Made by a program: the position numbers and the translations under genes
Notes under the pieces: model-generated
Databases searched by the model: none
What the model was told of the DNA's origin: nothing
Seen by the model: the letters and a program-made list of their open reading frames with translations, nothing else
Source of the DNA: Bacilli bacterium
GTDB taxonomy: Bacteria > Bacillota_I > Bacilli_A > RFN20 > CAG-449
Length of the DNA: 64,000 bases
NCBI GenBank assembly: GCA_900755065.1
Contig: CAAEFC010000040.1
Coordinates: 29,773-93,772 of the forward strand
Direction of reading: 5' to 3'
Shown: positions 1 to 10,701 of the stretch, one piece after another
How positions within the stretch are numbered: the stretch's first letter is position 1
Layout: every line of letters begins with the position of its first letter

Positions 1-1
1 A

Positions 2-2020
2 CTTCGGAAATCGATGAACGTCGAAGAGATTCAGGATCTCGTCGAAAACGAACTGATGAGCGAAGGCACGCACGAATTGGCGAAGAATTACATTACTTAT
101 CGGTACAGTCGCGCCCTTGTGCGGAAAGCGAATACGACCGACGCGCAGATCATGAGTCTGATCGAATGCAACAACGAAGAAGTCAAGCAGGAGAATTCCA
201 ACAAGAATCCGACCGTCAATTCGGTGCAGAGGGATTATATGGCTGGCGAGGTCAGCAAAGACATCACCAAACGGTTTCTTTTGCCGGAAGACGTCGTGGA
301 AGCCCACGAAGAGGGAATCATTCACTTTCACGACGCCGACTATTTCGCCCAGCATATGCACAATTGCGATCTGGTCAATCTGGAAGATATGCTTCAAAAC
401 GGGACCGTCATTTCCGGGACGCTGATCGAAAAGCCGAAGAGTTTTTCCACCGCCTGCAACATTGCCACGCAGATCATCGCGCAGGTAGCGTCGAGCCAAT
501 ACGGCGGGCAGTCGATTTCACTGTCCCACCTGGCGCCTTTCGTGCAGGTGAGCCGCGATCGGATCACCAAAGAGGTGCAGGAAGAAAGCCGTCTGACGGG
601 ACTCGAACTGAGCGAAGAGCAGATCGGCATCATCGTCGAACGGCGTCTTCGCGATGAGATCAAGAAAGGCGTTCAGACCATTCAGTATCAGGTGGTTACG
701 CTGATGACGACCAACGGACAGGCTCCGTTCGTGACCGTGTTCATGTATCTCAACGAAGTCAAAGATCCGAAAGTGCGCGAAGATCTCGCCCTCATCATCG
801 AAGAGTGCCTGAATCAGCGCTACGAGGGCGTCAAAAACGAACAGGGCGTCTGGATCACGCCGGCGTTCCCGAAACTGATCTACGTTCTGGAAGAAGACAA
901 TATCCGCGAAGATTCCAAATACTGGTATCTGACGAAACTGGCTGCGAAAGTGACGGCCAAGAGAATGGTCCCGGATTACATTTCCGAGAAGAAGATGCTC
1001 GAATACAAGATCGACAAAAACGGAAACGGAAATTGCTATCCGTGCATGGGGTGCCGGAGTTTCCTGACGCCTTATGTGGACGAAAACGGGAAACCGAAGT
1101 ATTACGGTCGTTTCAATCAGGGCGTGGTAACGATCAATCTGGTCGACATCGCCTGTTCCTCGAATCGGGATCACGATAAATTCTGGAAGATTTTCGACGA
1201 CCGCATGAATCTCTGCCATCGGGCGCTTCAAGCCCGGCACAACCGGCTGAAAGGCACGCTTTCCGATGTCGCGCCGATCCTCTGGCAGTACGGAGCGATC
1301 GCGCGCTTAAAGAAAGGCGAAAAGATCGATAAACTTCTTTACGGCGGCTATTCCACGATCTCTTTGGGATACGCCGGTCTCTGGGAAACCGTTTACTATA
1401 TGACCGGAAAGAAGATGACCGAGCCGGAGGGAACGGAATTCGGTCTGAAAATCATGGAAAAACTCAATGAATATACGGGGAAATGGAAGAAAGCGGAGAA
1501 CATCGACTACTCCCTTTACGGAACGCCGTTGGAAAGCACGACGTATAAATTCGCCCGGTGCCTGAAAAAACGTTTCGGCATCATCGAAGGCGTCACGGAC
1601 AAGAACTACATCACCAACAGTTATCACATTCACGTTACCGAACCGATCAATGCGTTTGAAAAACTGATCTTTGAGTCCAGATTCCAGAAACTCTCTCCGG
1701 GCGGCGCGATCAGTTACGTCGAAGTGCCGAACATGCAGAACAACATCGAAGCGGTTCTCGAAGTGATCAAATGCATTTACGAGAACATCATGTACGCCGA
1801 ACTGAATACCAAGAGCGATTACTGCCAATGCTGCGGCTACGACGGGGAAATTCTGATCGTCAAGGACGAAGACGGAAAACTGGTCTGGGAATGTCCGCGG
1901 TGCGGAAACCGCGATCAGTCGAAACTCAACGTCGCGCGAAGAACCTGCGGCTATATCGGCACTCAGTTCTGGAATCAGGGCCGGACCGAAGAAATCAAGG
2001 AAAGAGTGCTTCACCTTTGA
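2..2020 (+). CDS. nrdD: Anaerobic (class III) ribonucleoside-triphosphate reductase, 5' end outside window
   Basis: Reduces ribonucleotides to deoxyribonucleotides without oxygen, using a glycyl radical. The reading frame is open to the window edge and residues before the first ATG (position 14) continue an ATP-cone-like start, so the true start lies upstream. The conserved catalytic barrel follows (NPTVNSVQRDY, HFHDADYF, QYGGQSIS). Near the C-terminus two CxxC pairs (CQCC and CPRC) form the family's zinc site, and RTCGY about 22 residues from the end is the glycyl-radical loop. The stop is TGA. nrdG begins one base later, so the two are co-transcribed and form an enzyme-activase pair. Identity is very safe; only the N-terminus is missing. 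Confidence 0.97.
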   Translation, partial: LRKSMNVEEIQDLVENELMSEGTHELAKNYITYRYSRALVRKANTTDAQIMSLIECNNEEVKQENSNKNPTVNSVQRDYMAGEVSKDITKRFLLPEDVVEAHEEGIIHFHDADYFAQHMHNCDLVNLEDMLQNGTVISGTLIEKPKSFSTACNIATQIIAQVASSQYGGQSISLSHLAPFVQVSRDRITKEVQEESRLTGLELSEEQIGIIVERRLRDEIKKGVQTIQYQVVTLMTTNGQAPFVTVFMYLNEVKDPKVREDLALIIEECLNQRYEGVKNEQGVWITPAFPKLIYVLEEDNIREDSKYWYLTKLAAKVTAKRMVPDYISEKKMLEYKIDKNGNGNCYPCMGCRSFLTPYVDENGKPKYYGRFNQGVVTINLVDIACSSNRDHDKFWKIFDDRMNLCHRALQARHNRLKGTLSDVAPILWQYGAIARLKKGEKIDKLLYGGYSTISLGYAGLWETVYYMTGKKMTEPEGTEFGLKIMEKLNEYTGKWKKAENIDYSLYGTPLESTTYKFARCLKKRFGIIEGVTDKNYITNSYHIHVTEPINAFEKLIFESRFQKLSPGGAISYVEVPNMQNNIEAVLEVIKCIYENIMYAELNTKSDYCQCCGYDGEILIVKDEDGKLVWECPRCGNRDQSKLNVARRTCGYIGTQFWNQGRTEEIKERVLHL

Positions 2021-2021
2021 T

Positions 2022-2561
2022 ATGAAATTCGGCGAAATCAAAAACTGCGATATCGCGAATGGTCTCGGCGTCCGTGTCTCCTTGTTCGTCTCCGGTTGCA
2101 CGCATCATTGCGAAGGGTGTTTCAATCAGGTCAGTTGGGATTTCGATTACGGCGAAGAGTTTACCGATGAAGTTCAGGAGCATATTCTGGAATGGATGCG
2201 TCCTTCGTTTATCGCCGGGCTGACGCTTTTAGGCGGAGAGCCGATGGAACCGTCCAACCAGAAAGCGTTGCTTCCGTTTCTGAAAAAAGTCAAAGCAAGG
2301 TATCCGAAAAAAAATATCTGGCTCTATTCCGGATATCTTTTTGAACGCGACATTCTGGGAACCTCCCGGATTCATTCCCCGACGACCGATGAACTGATCG
2401 CTTTGATCGATGTCCTCGTCGACGGAGAATTCGTTCTGGAAAAGAAGGACATCGCCTTGAAATTCCGCGGTTCTTCCAACCAGCGGATCATCGACGTGAA
2501 AGCATCTTTGAAAAGAGGGGAGACTGTTTTGGTTGAATCTTTGATGAAAGACTCTTTATAA
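2022..2561 (+). CDS. nrdG: Anaerobic ribonucleotide reductase activating protein (radical SAM)
   Basis: A 179-residue radical SAM enzyme that installs the glycyl radical on NrdD using S-adenosylmethionine and a [4Fe-4S] cluster. The cluster motif CTHHCEGC (CxxxCxxC) lies at about residues 27-34, followed by the LLGGEP glycine-rich SAM-binding motif near residue 67. Length is usual for NrdG. It starts one base after the nrdD stop, with the upstream GAA-rich nrdD tail supplying little Shine-Dalgarno signal, so translational coupling is likely. The pair implies growth without oxygen. No anomalies seen. Confidence 0.96.
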   Translation: MKFGEIKNCDIANGLGVRVSLFVSGCTHHCEGCFNQVSWDFDYGEEFTDEVQEHILEWMRPSFIAGLTLLGGEPMEPSNQKALLPFLKKVKARYPKKNIWLYSGYLFERDILGTSRIHSPTTDELIALIDVLVDGEFVLEKKDIALKFRGSSNQRIIDVKASLKRGETVLVESLMKDSL

Positions 2562-2589
2562 TGAAGATAATCGAAAGGATCTTTGATTT

Positions 2590-4101
2590 ATGAGAAAACT
2601 GTTGAAATTCATCGGAGTCTTGATCGCGTTCGTTCTCGTCGTGGTGCTGGCTTTGGGGATCACATTGGTCTGTTGCCTGTACGATACAAGCGATAAAACG
2701 CCGGAAGAAATCCGCGCGAACGCGTATCCGGTCGAATATCTCGCCGAAAGGGAACTCTTCCGCTCGGTCAAAGACATCGCTTCGACAAGTTCGGTCGATT
2801 TCTCGCTGGATTCGACGGCATTGAACGAAATCGTCTATGCGGTCGTCTCGGGACTGAATGTGGATCCGGTGAAGATCGAAGGCGCCTATTGTCAGATCGA
2901 CGAAGAAGGTGCCGTTACGGCGGAAATACCGGTTTCCGTGTTCGGGTTCAAGTCCTGTCTGAAAGCCAAAGTCGATTTTAACGAAAACGAAGAAACCCTC
3001 TCCCTTCGGATCGTCGATGCGAAAGTCGGTAAAGTATCCTTGACCTATTCGCTGTTCAAAGACATTCTGAAAGCCAATCTTTCGGCCGGGCAGATCGAAG
3101 AACAACTGAAACAGATCGGATTCGAGACGACGGTCGATCTGGAAAATCTGACTTTCACGATCGGTAAATCGAGTCTGGTCGGATTCCTGACGGATCAGGT
3201 CGAAACGGGAAGCGAATCGGTTTATACGGTCTTGCTCGACGATATCTTCAATGATCGGAACATTTCGTACCGATGCGGAGACGATTCGCGAATCGGGTTC
3301 AGCGTCGACGTTTCCGATTTTGCCTACGATGTCGTCCGTGACGGAGAAATCCTTTATCCGATCGATTATGAATTTGCCAGAGAAAGCGCGCGGAATCACG
3401 AGGCGTTCAGCGAAGAAAATGCGCCGGCGCTATTGAATTATTATGTTTTGGGATATGACCGTTTGCCGGAGGAATACGTTTCTATCATCGATCGTCTGGA
3501 ACTGGACAAGAATTATCCGGGCGTGAAGAACCGCGACGAACTGGACGCCGGCGAATTGATTCTGGAACAGACGGCGGCGATGGATTTGAATCAGGTCATT
3601 CTGAACCGGGAAATGGATGTTTACATCACCGAGGATCATTTCGATCAGTTTTTCTCGACCAGTGAGATCATCGGACAAAGTTATGTTCTCTCGTTTGAAG
3701 ATCAGATTGTCTTCATTTCCTGCGAGAGCCTGATGATGGATATCGAGCGCAACCAAATGAAACTGTCCGTCGTCCTGTCGGTCAACGGAAAAAGGTTGAT
3801 TGCCGGCCTGACTTTTGACAGTGAAGACAATCCGGATTCCTACATCGAAGGAACGTTGGTCGATGTCTCTTTCGGAAAAGACATTTTCAATCCGGATCTG
3901 TACGACGATCTGCTGAGTTCGGTCAACGACCTGATCGATCTGAACTGGCTGACGATTCACCCGTCTGAAAGGACGGTGCTCGTGGATCTGACGGCGGTTT
4001 TCGCGGAAAACGAATTGATCGCTCAGTTGATCGCGATGAACTTCAACTGCCATTCTTCTTTCACCGAAGACGGAAGATTGCTGATGACGTACTCGATGTA
4101 A
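2590..4101 (+). CDS. Hypothetical membrane-anchored extracytoplasmic protein
   Basis: A 503-residue protein that I do not recognise. Residues about 8-30 form one hydrophobic segment after two basic residues, so it is probably anchored in the membrane with the rest outside the cell. The long remainder is rich in Asp/Glu and Ser and alternates short hydrophobic strands, which suggests a beta-rich fold, possibly two related halves (about residues 40-240 and 290-500). A GAAAGGA site precedes the ATG. It lies 28 bases after nrdG and shares its direction, but nothing ties it to nucleotide metabolism. A rho-independent terminator follows. No catalytic motif is visible. Confidence 0.75.
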   Translation: MRKLLKFIGVLIAFVLVVVLALGITLVCCLYDTSDKTPEEIRANAYPVEYLAERELFRSVKDIASTSSVDFSLDSTALNEIVYAVVSGLNVDPVKIEGAYCQIDEEGAVTAEIPVSVFGFKSCLKAKVDFNENEETLSLRIVDAKVGKVSLTYSLFKDILKANLSAGQIEEQLKQIGFETTVDLENLTFTIGKSSLVGFLTDQVETGSESVYTVLLDDIFNDRNISYRCGDDSRIGFSVDVSDFAYDVVRDGEILYPIDYEFARESARNHEAFSEENAPALLNYYVLGYDRLPEEYVSIIDRLELDKNYPGVKNRDELDAGELILEQTAAMDLNQVILNREMDVYITEDHFDQFFSTSEIIGQSYVLSFEDQIVFISCESLMMDIERNQMKLSVVLSVNGKRLIAGLTFDSEDNPDSYIEGTLVDVSFGKDIFNPDLYDDLLSSVNDLIDLNWLTIHPSERTVLVDLTAVFAENELIAQLIAMNFNCHSSFTEDGRLLMTYSM

Positions 4102-4119
4102 GGAATTCGTGAAAAAGGA

Positions 4120-4148
4120 AAAAGACGGGTTTTAGATATCCGTCTTTT
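4120..4148 (+). terminator. Rho-independent terminator after the nrdDG-linked operon
   Basis: A 9-bp perfect stem AAAAGACGG / CCGTCTTTT with an 11-base loop is followed by a T-rich run. It sits just after the stop of the hypothetical protein at 4101. Confidence 0.8.
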
Positions 4149-4234
4149 CTTTGACGAACTCGGCGCAGGAATGGATTCCGAAAGGGATTCAATGAAAAAA
4201 TGCGCGCGCCTGACTTCTTTTTCGCAAAAAACGC

Positions 4235-4263
4235 TTGCTCTTGATTCCTATCTTTGCTATGAT
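4235..4263 (+). promoter_or_regulatory. Sigma-A-like promoter of rpmE
   Basis: TTGCTC (4235-4240), a 17-base spacer and TATGAT (4258-4263), preceded by a TG for an extended -10. It sits 55 bases before the rpmE start. Confidence 0.65.
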
Positions 4264-4274
4264 TAACACGCTTA

Positions 4275-4299
4275 CTTTAAACCCACAGGAGGTTTAAGG
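4275..4299 (+). promoter_or_regulatory. rpmE leader hairpin, candidate L31 autoregulatory element
   Basis: The 5' leader of rpmE contains the inverted repeat CTTTAAACC / GGTTTAAGG (one G-U pair) around a 7-base loop that includes GGA. The hairpin is too short of a T-tract to be a terminator, and the rpmE ribosome binding site (AAGGAG) starts only a few bases after it. Leader RNAs that bind L31 are known in Bacillota, so an autoregulatory element is plausible; I cannot match it to a published consensus from memory. Confidence 0.45.
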
Positions 4300-4317
4300 C
4301 GGAAGGAGATTAAGCTA

Positions 4318-6158
<1,841 letters not shown>

Positions 6159-6201
6159 AAAATCCGAAAGGAAACGAAACAGGATTCCGGACGGAGAAAA
6201 G

Positions 6202-6235
6202 AAAAAAGACACAGCAGAGAGACTGTGCCTTTTTT
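6202..6235. terminator. Bidirectional terminator between metG and the ABC transporter genes
   Basis: AAAAAAG-a-CACAG pairs with CTGTG-c-CTTTTTT around an 8-base loop, with one A-C mismatch. The A run and the T run flank the stem, so it can end transcription of metG and of the convergent minus-strand genes. Confidence 0.8.
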
Positions 6236-6291
6236 AGATTGACCGTTAAACCGAATTTTTGGTTCGCGTCCGATTCGGAAAAGAGAAAGAT

Positions 6292-7101
6292 TTATTCGAT
6301 TTCGATTTTTTTATCGAGAATGTAAATCGTCAGGAAATAGAAACCGAACATTTCGACGATCAACAGGATAAAGGACCATACGGAAAAGAGCGAAGCCGAC
6401 AAATTTTCCACAGCCTCCGGTTGAACGTTTCTCAGATTGATGGCCAGCAGTTTAGCGTCTGTATCGATAGCAATCAGAATTTGAATCGGATCGAAGATCT
6501 CTTCAAGAACGGACAGAATGATGCCGATACCGATATAGATGACGATCGCGAATAAAAATCGTTTGTTTCGGGTAATTCCCGTATTGGCCGCGGCGAAGAC
6601 GAACTGAATCAGAACGAGTCCGGCGAGAACTTCCACCAGATCATAAAGAGAAGAGAGGAAAAACGCGAGAGGGTTGTGAAACAGCATCTCAAATTCCGAC
6701 GAAACGCTGTTTAAAAGAGACGAGGCTGTATCCGGACTGATAAACGCGGTAACTAAGAGCAAGGCGATGAAAATACTGACGGCGAATCCGATGATATAGA
6801 TGAACAAAGTGAGAATTTTACTGAGAATCAGTTCGTGCGATGAAATGGGAATCGAGTGCGTCAGATAACCTTGTTTTCCGTAAACCGAAGTATTGCTGAT
6901 CCGGAGAACATAGACGAGGTACAGAACGGCGATTGCCAGAATCGACCCGGAAAAGAGAATCGTCATCAGGCTTAAAAAAACCTGATTTTGCATTGAAACC
7001 GATAATCCGAGAAGAAATCCGAGAACGATAATGATTCCGTACAAGGAACAAAATTCCTTCCAGGTGTCTAAGAAATTGTGCTTTAAAAGTCTGCCAAACA
7101 T
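6292..7101 (-). CDS. ABC transporter permease (ABC-2 like)
   Basis: A 269-residue integral membrane protein with about six hydrophobic segments (roughly residues 18-36, 46-66, 100-122, 150-175, 180-200, 240-262). It carries no ATPase motif. Its start overlaps the end of the ATPase gene by 19 bases, so the two are translated together and form one exporter. ABC-2 permeases move drugs, lipids or small peptides outward; the substrate cannot be told here. The long exposed loop near residue 130 is the only soluble part. Confidence 0.85.
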   Translation of the reverse strand: MFGRLLKHNFLDTWKEFCSLYGIIIVLGFLLGLSVSMQNQVFLSLMTILFSGSILAIAVLYLVYVLRISNTSVYGKQGYLTHSIPISSHELILSKILTLFIYIIGFAVSIFIALLLVTAFISPDTASSLLNSVSSEFEMLFHNPLAFFLSSLYDLVEVLAGLVLIQFVFAAANTGITRNKRFLFAIVIYIGIGIILSVLEEIFDPIQILIAIDTDAKLLAINLRNVQPEAVENLSASLFSVWSFILLIVEMFGFYFLTIYILDKKIEIE

Positions 7102-7799
7102 TTGAAATCCTCCCTGAATAATTCATCGATCGTCTTTCCGGTTTCTGAAACCGTATCGCGGACGTTTCCGAATCGGACGATGTTTCCTTTCTTGATAAAA
7201 AGAAAGTCGTCGAGTATTCTTTCGGCATCTGCGATGAGATGCGTGGAAATCAGAATGGTCGCAGACGGATTGTAGTTTTGAAGAATCAAATCGAAAATCA
7301 CGTCGCGCGCGGCAGGATCGACGCCGGCGATCGGTTCGTCGAAGATGTAGAGCAAGGCATTTCGAGATAAGGTCAAAATCAGTTGCAGTTTTTCCCGGTT
7401 TCCTTTGGATAAAGCCTTGAATCGTCTGTCTAACGGAATATCCAGTTTATCGATTAAGCGTAGCGCCTTGCTTCTGTCGAAATCCTTGAAGAAATCTCCG
7501 TAATAAGAAACGGCGTATTTAACCGTCCAGGTCGGCGCGATGAAGTCGGTATCGGGAAGATAAGAGATGATTTCTTTGGTTTTCGGACCGATTTTATTTC
7601 CGTTTACCGTAATTTCGCCTTGATAGTTATGAATCAAACCGGTGAGGATTTTGATTAACGTCGTCTTTCCCGCGCCGTTCGGACCTAAAAGACCGATGAC
7701 CCTTCCGGGAGAGATTTGCAGATTGATGCCGTTCAAGGCGATATTGCCTTTGCCGTAAGTTTTCGTCAGATTGTGGATATTGATTAAAGTTCCGTCCAT
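7083..7799 (-). CDS. ABC transporter ATP-binding protein
   Basis: A 238-residue nucleotide-binding subunit. Walker A is GPNGAGKTT near residues 39-47, the signature region is LSKGNREKLQ near residue 129 and Walker B is ALLYIFDEP near residue 150, followed by the switch histidine in ISTHL. The class resembles the YtrB/CcmA-like ABC-2 exporter ATPases. An AAGGAGT ribosome binding site precedes the start. It forms a two-gene operon with the permease that follows it on the minus strand. No regulator of the GntR type, common with this class, is adjacent. Confidence 0.92.
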   Translation of the reverse strand: MDGTLINIHNLTKTYGKGNIALNGINLQISPGRVIGLLGPNGAGKTTLIKILTGLIHNYQGEITVNGNKIGPKTKEIISYLPDTDFIAPTWTVKYAVSYYGDFFKDFDRSKALRLIDKLDIPLDRRFKALSKGNREKLQLILTLSRNALLYIFDEPIAGVDPAARDVIFDLILQNYNPSATILISTHLIADAERILDDFLFIKKGNIVRFGNVRDTVSETGKTIDELFREDFKCLADF

Positions 7800-7917
7800 A
7801 TACGACTCCTTTTGTACCCTCTATTCTATCGGAAATCCGAAGAAATATGAAATAAAATAATGAAAAAATCAGGATTTATTCTATAATGGATAGAAAGGAA
7901 AGAGGCAGAACGAAGGT

Positions 7918-9357
7918 ATGTCGAAGAAACTGAATAAAGAAATCGTATTCAACGCGGTGTGCGAAAACCTTTCTTACGATGGGAAAGGCTGTATCAAATA
8001 CGACCACCATGTCGGTTTTTTTTCGAATCTTCTGCAAGGAGAGGAAGGCGAATTCGTCATGACGCATTATAATTCCAATCGGTTTTACGGGTATATGCGC
8101 AAAATGACGAAGATTTCTCCGGAAAGGGTCGAACCGGTTTGCCCGTATTTCTCTTCTTGCGGCGGTTGTTCTTTGCAACATATGAATAATGCGGCACAGT
8201 TGAAATTCAAGAAAACACAGGTAGAGGAATGCCTCAGACGCATCGGAGGTTTCAAGGATGTCGTCGTGGACGATACAGTCGGCATGGAAAATCCTTTTCA
8301 CTATCGGAATAAGGTTCAGGTTCCGGTAAGAAAGGGGAAAAACGGAAAAATTCTGACAGGTTTTTTCAAGGAAAACTCGCACGATATCGTTGAAATCGAC
8401 AGTTGTTGCATCGAAAACGAAGATGCCGAAAAGATCGTCAAGACAATTAAAACCTTAATGGAAGAAATGAAAATTGAACCGTACGATGAAGAAACGGATC
8501 GAGGAATCATAAGGCACATTCTGGTTCGGACGAGTTTTCATTTTCCGGAAGCGATGGTCGTTTTGGTTTGCCGGGAGAATTCGATTCCGAACGAGAAAGA
8601 ATTTATACGGAATCTGGTGGAAAGAGAGCCTGAAATCGTTACAGTGATAAAGAACATCAACCCGCGTCGGACAAATGTCATACTCGGAGAAAAGGAGAGG
8701 GTTTTATACGGGAAAGGCTATATTCAGGATGAATTATGCGGCGTTCGTTTCCATATATCCGCGAAGTCTTTTTATCAGGTCAACCCGATTCAGACGGAAA
8801 GATTATATCGAACGGCTATCGAATATTCGGAACTTACAGGATCTGAAAAAGTACTGGATGCGTACTGCGGGATCGGTACGATCGGAATGATTGCTTCGCC
8901 CTATGCCGAATCGGTCGTCGGAGTGGAAATCGTCTCGGAAGCGGTTGAAGACGCTGAGAAAAACGCGGCAAGAAACCGAATCGGCAATATTTCGTTTGCA
9001 TGTCAGGATGCCGGCGAATTCCTTTTGGAGCGGGCCCGAATGGGCGAGAGGTTCGATGTCGTCATCATGGATCCGCCGAGAAAAGGATCGGATGAGGCTT
9101 TTCTGTCTTCGTTAATTCAGACAAAGCCGAGAAAAATCGTCTATATCTCGTGCAATCCTTCTACATTGGCGAGAGATTTAAAATACCTTTCTTCCGGGTA
9201 CGAAATCAAAAAGGTTACGCCCTTCGATATGTTTGCGCAGACCTATCACGTGGAGACGGTAGTTCTTTTGTCTAAGAAAGTTCCGAACGATTATTTGGAA
9301 GTAAGTGTCGAATTGGACGATGATTTTCTAACGAAAGCGGAAGCCAAAGGTATCTAA
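7918..9357 (+). CDS. rlmD: 23S rRNA (uracil-5)-methyltransferase, RumA/RlmD-RlmCD family
   Basis: Methylates C5 of uridine in 23S rRNA with SAM. An N-terminal TRAM-like region is followed by the Fe-S cluster cysteines (CPYFSSCGGC near residues 75-84), the SAM motif DAYCGIGTIG near residue 317, DPPRKGSDE, and the catalytic cysteine in ISCNPSTLARDL near residue 420. The protein is complete as an enzyme at 479 residues. It stops at a TAA after AEAKGI, but the same frame continues with a conserved-looking 66-residue tail (separate entry). A TATAAT box lies at 7882-7887. In Bacillota one such enzyme often serves two uridines; which ones cannot be told. Confidence 0.93.
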   Translation: MSKKLNKEIVFNAVCENLSYDGKGCIKYDHHVGFFSNLLQGEEGEFVMTHYNSNRFYGYMRKMTKISPERVEPVCPYFSSCGGCSLQHMNNAAQLKFKKTQVEECLRRIGGFKDVVVDDTVGMENPFHYRNKVQVPVRKGKNGKILTGFFKENSHDIVEIDSCCIENEDAEKIVKTIKTLMEEMKIEPYDEETDRGIIRHILVRTSFHFPEAMVVLVCRENSIPNEKEFIRNLVEREPEIVTVIKNINPRRTNVILGEKERVLYGKGYIQDELCGVRFHISAKSFYQVNPIQTERLYRTAIEYSELTGSEKVLDAYCGIGTIGMIASPYAESVVGVEIVSEAVEDAEKNAARNRIGNISFACQDAGEFLLERARMGERFDVVIMDPPRKGSDEAFLSSLIQTKPRKIVYISCNPSTLARDLKYLSSGYEIKKVTPFDMFAQTYHVETVVLLSKKVPNDYLEVSVELDDDFLTKAEAKGI

Positions 9358-9558
9358 GACCAGATAAAACAATATATTTATGAAAAATATAAAATTAAGG
9401 TTTCAAGTTTGTATATTGCACAAGTAAAGGATTCTTGTGGAATAAAAGAGCGGGAAAACTATAACCACTCAAAGAGAAGCGATGGTAAGCAACCGCAAGT
9501 TCCAGATAATAAAAGGAAACTGATTTTAGAAGCATTAGAGTTTTATAAAATGATATAA
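9358..9558 (+). pseudogene. Detached C-terminal tail of the rRNA methyltransferase
   Basis: Immediately after the TAA at 9355-9357 the same frame stays open for 66 codons to a TAA at 9556-9558. It reads DQIKQYIYEKY, then KVSSLYIAQVKDSCG and ends ALEFYKMI. I recall this tail fused to the end of RumA-type methyltransferases in many gut Bacillota. A single base change (TAC to TAA, Tyr to stop) would explain the split. There is no start codon or ribosome binding site of its own, so the tail is probably lost unless the stop is read through. The tail is more AT-rich than the enzyme. Confidence 0.7.
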
Positions 9559-9585
9559 TCCTGACTTTTTATAGTTAAGGAAAGA

Positions 9586-9632
9586 AAAAAGTAGAAAAAG
9601 ATCCGGATAATTCAAGCATTTTTCTACTTTTT
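9586..9632 (+). terminator. Long AT-rich hairpin terminator
   Basis: AAAAAGTAGAAAAA (9586-9599) pairs perfectly with TTTTTCTACTTTTT (9619-9632) across a 19-base loop. It follows the methyltransferase tail and probably ends that transcript. Confidence 0.6.
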
Positions 9633-9701
9633 CGTTTAAAAGAAAATGTAGTCTTTTTTTCAGAATTTTTAGAAAATATTTTTAGATAATTTAATCACTT
9701 T

Positions 9702-10094
9702 TTTACATACGCATTTGATAAAGCCCGCGAGGATAAGAATAGATCAAGGACATTGAACGCTTATAAGGACATGGGGAAGGAACCTGAGTTCTACGACAGC
9801 GAGAACTTCTTCATCGTTTATTTACCTAACCTCAACTACAATGACGAAATAAATGACCAAATAAATGACCAAATAACTGAGTTGGGTTTATCCATCATAA
9901 GGATGGTGAAGAGCAACCCCGGGATAAAGGCCGATAAAATCTATGAAATCCTATCCGCTAACGATAAAGGAATTACGTTGAATATGGTAAGAAACTCAAT
10001 ACGAAGAGAATTAGGCAAGTATATCGAATTGAGAGGCTCCAGGAAAACGGGAGGCTATTATTTGAAAGACAGAGATTGCCAAACAGGCGAGTAA
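9702..10094 (+). pseudogene. Relic of an AlbA_2-domain ATP-binding/regulatory protein (C-terminal part)
   Basis: The open stretch encodes LNAYKDMGKEPEFYDSENFF followed by VYLPNLNY and then a winged-helix-like region ending RGSRKTGGYYLK. This matches the C-terminal portion of proteins with an N-terminal AlbA_2 domain, where a kinked helix precedes a PEF-type strand. The N-terminal domain is absent, and no ribosome binding site precedes the only possible start (TTG at 9753). A small in-frame repeat (NDQINDQ) sits between the two parts. It is a fragment left by deletion. Confidence 0.6.
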
Positions 10095-10666
10095 CATAAG
10101 ATCTTCTATTGCTTGCGAACAATCATAATAGGAATCGAGAATTGTCGTGATAAAATCTTGACCATAGAAAAAAACATTCATTTTATTTTTCAATCTCAAT
10201 CGGAGATTTTCTCATCTTAACGTTGCCGAATCAAAACTATCCGACCTTGATACAATCTTGGCAGATGCCCTTGACGGGATTGACGCCGATATTCTATTTA
10301 TTGTCAGCAAAACCTCAGACATTATGGCATCAGGAAATTATGCAAAATCTACTGCGTGACCGATTTGGAGGTCTATGTCAATCTCAAAAAGCATGTCAAG
10401 TTCATAAGGCATTCCGATCCGGGAGTAAGCATTCTATGAAAGGCGAAGAAGCGCGAATATATGGGTTATCGGCGTTGGATTGCCAGGCTCAACTCTAGCG
10501 CAGATTTTAGAAAAGAACGAAGATTTACGATGTAGAACCGTGGACTGCCTCAATAAGATTCCTGTGTTTACGATCAACTGGCGATCATTAGAAGCTGAAT
10601 GTGATCGAAAAAAATCAAAAGCAAAGTTTTCCATTAAAATTAAGGGAAACCATTGTTTGGCATACC
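10095..10666. other. Non-coding or decayed stretch, nothing identified
   Basis: About 570 bases without a convincing gene. Short open frames exist (for example 10223-10498) but they lack ribosome binding sites and recognisable motifs. A patch near 10225-10350 reads as a protein-like segment (SDLDTILADALDGIDADILF) before a TGA, which may be a relic. Composition resembles the neighbouring decayed AlbA_2 fragment. Confidence 0.5.
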
Positions 10667-10675
10667 TGCTATAAT
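10667..10675 (+). promoter_or_regulatory. Extended -10 promoter of the TIM-barrel gene
   Basis: TGCTATAAT, a perfect extended -10, lies 27 bases before the start at 10702. No good -35 hexamer is seen at 17 bases, as expected for this promoter class. Confidence 0.55.
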
Positions 10676-10701
10676 GAATTTGAAAGAATGAGGGTATAGC
10701 C

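Noticed and set aside
518..1240. Long minus-strand open frame inside nrdD
   Set aside because: It is a shadow of nrdD, with no ribosome binding site or recognised motifs. The same holds for most antisense frames in the GC-richer genes.
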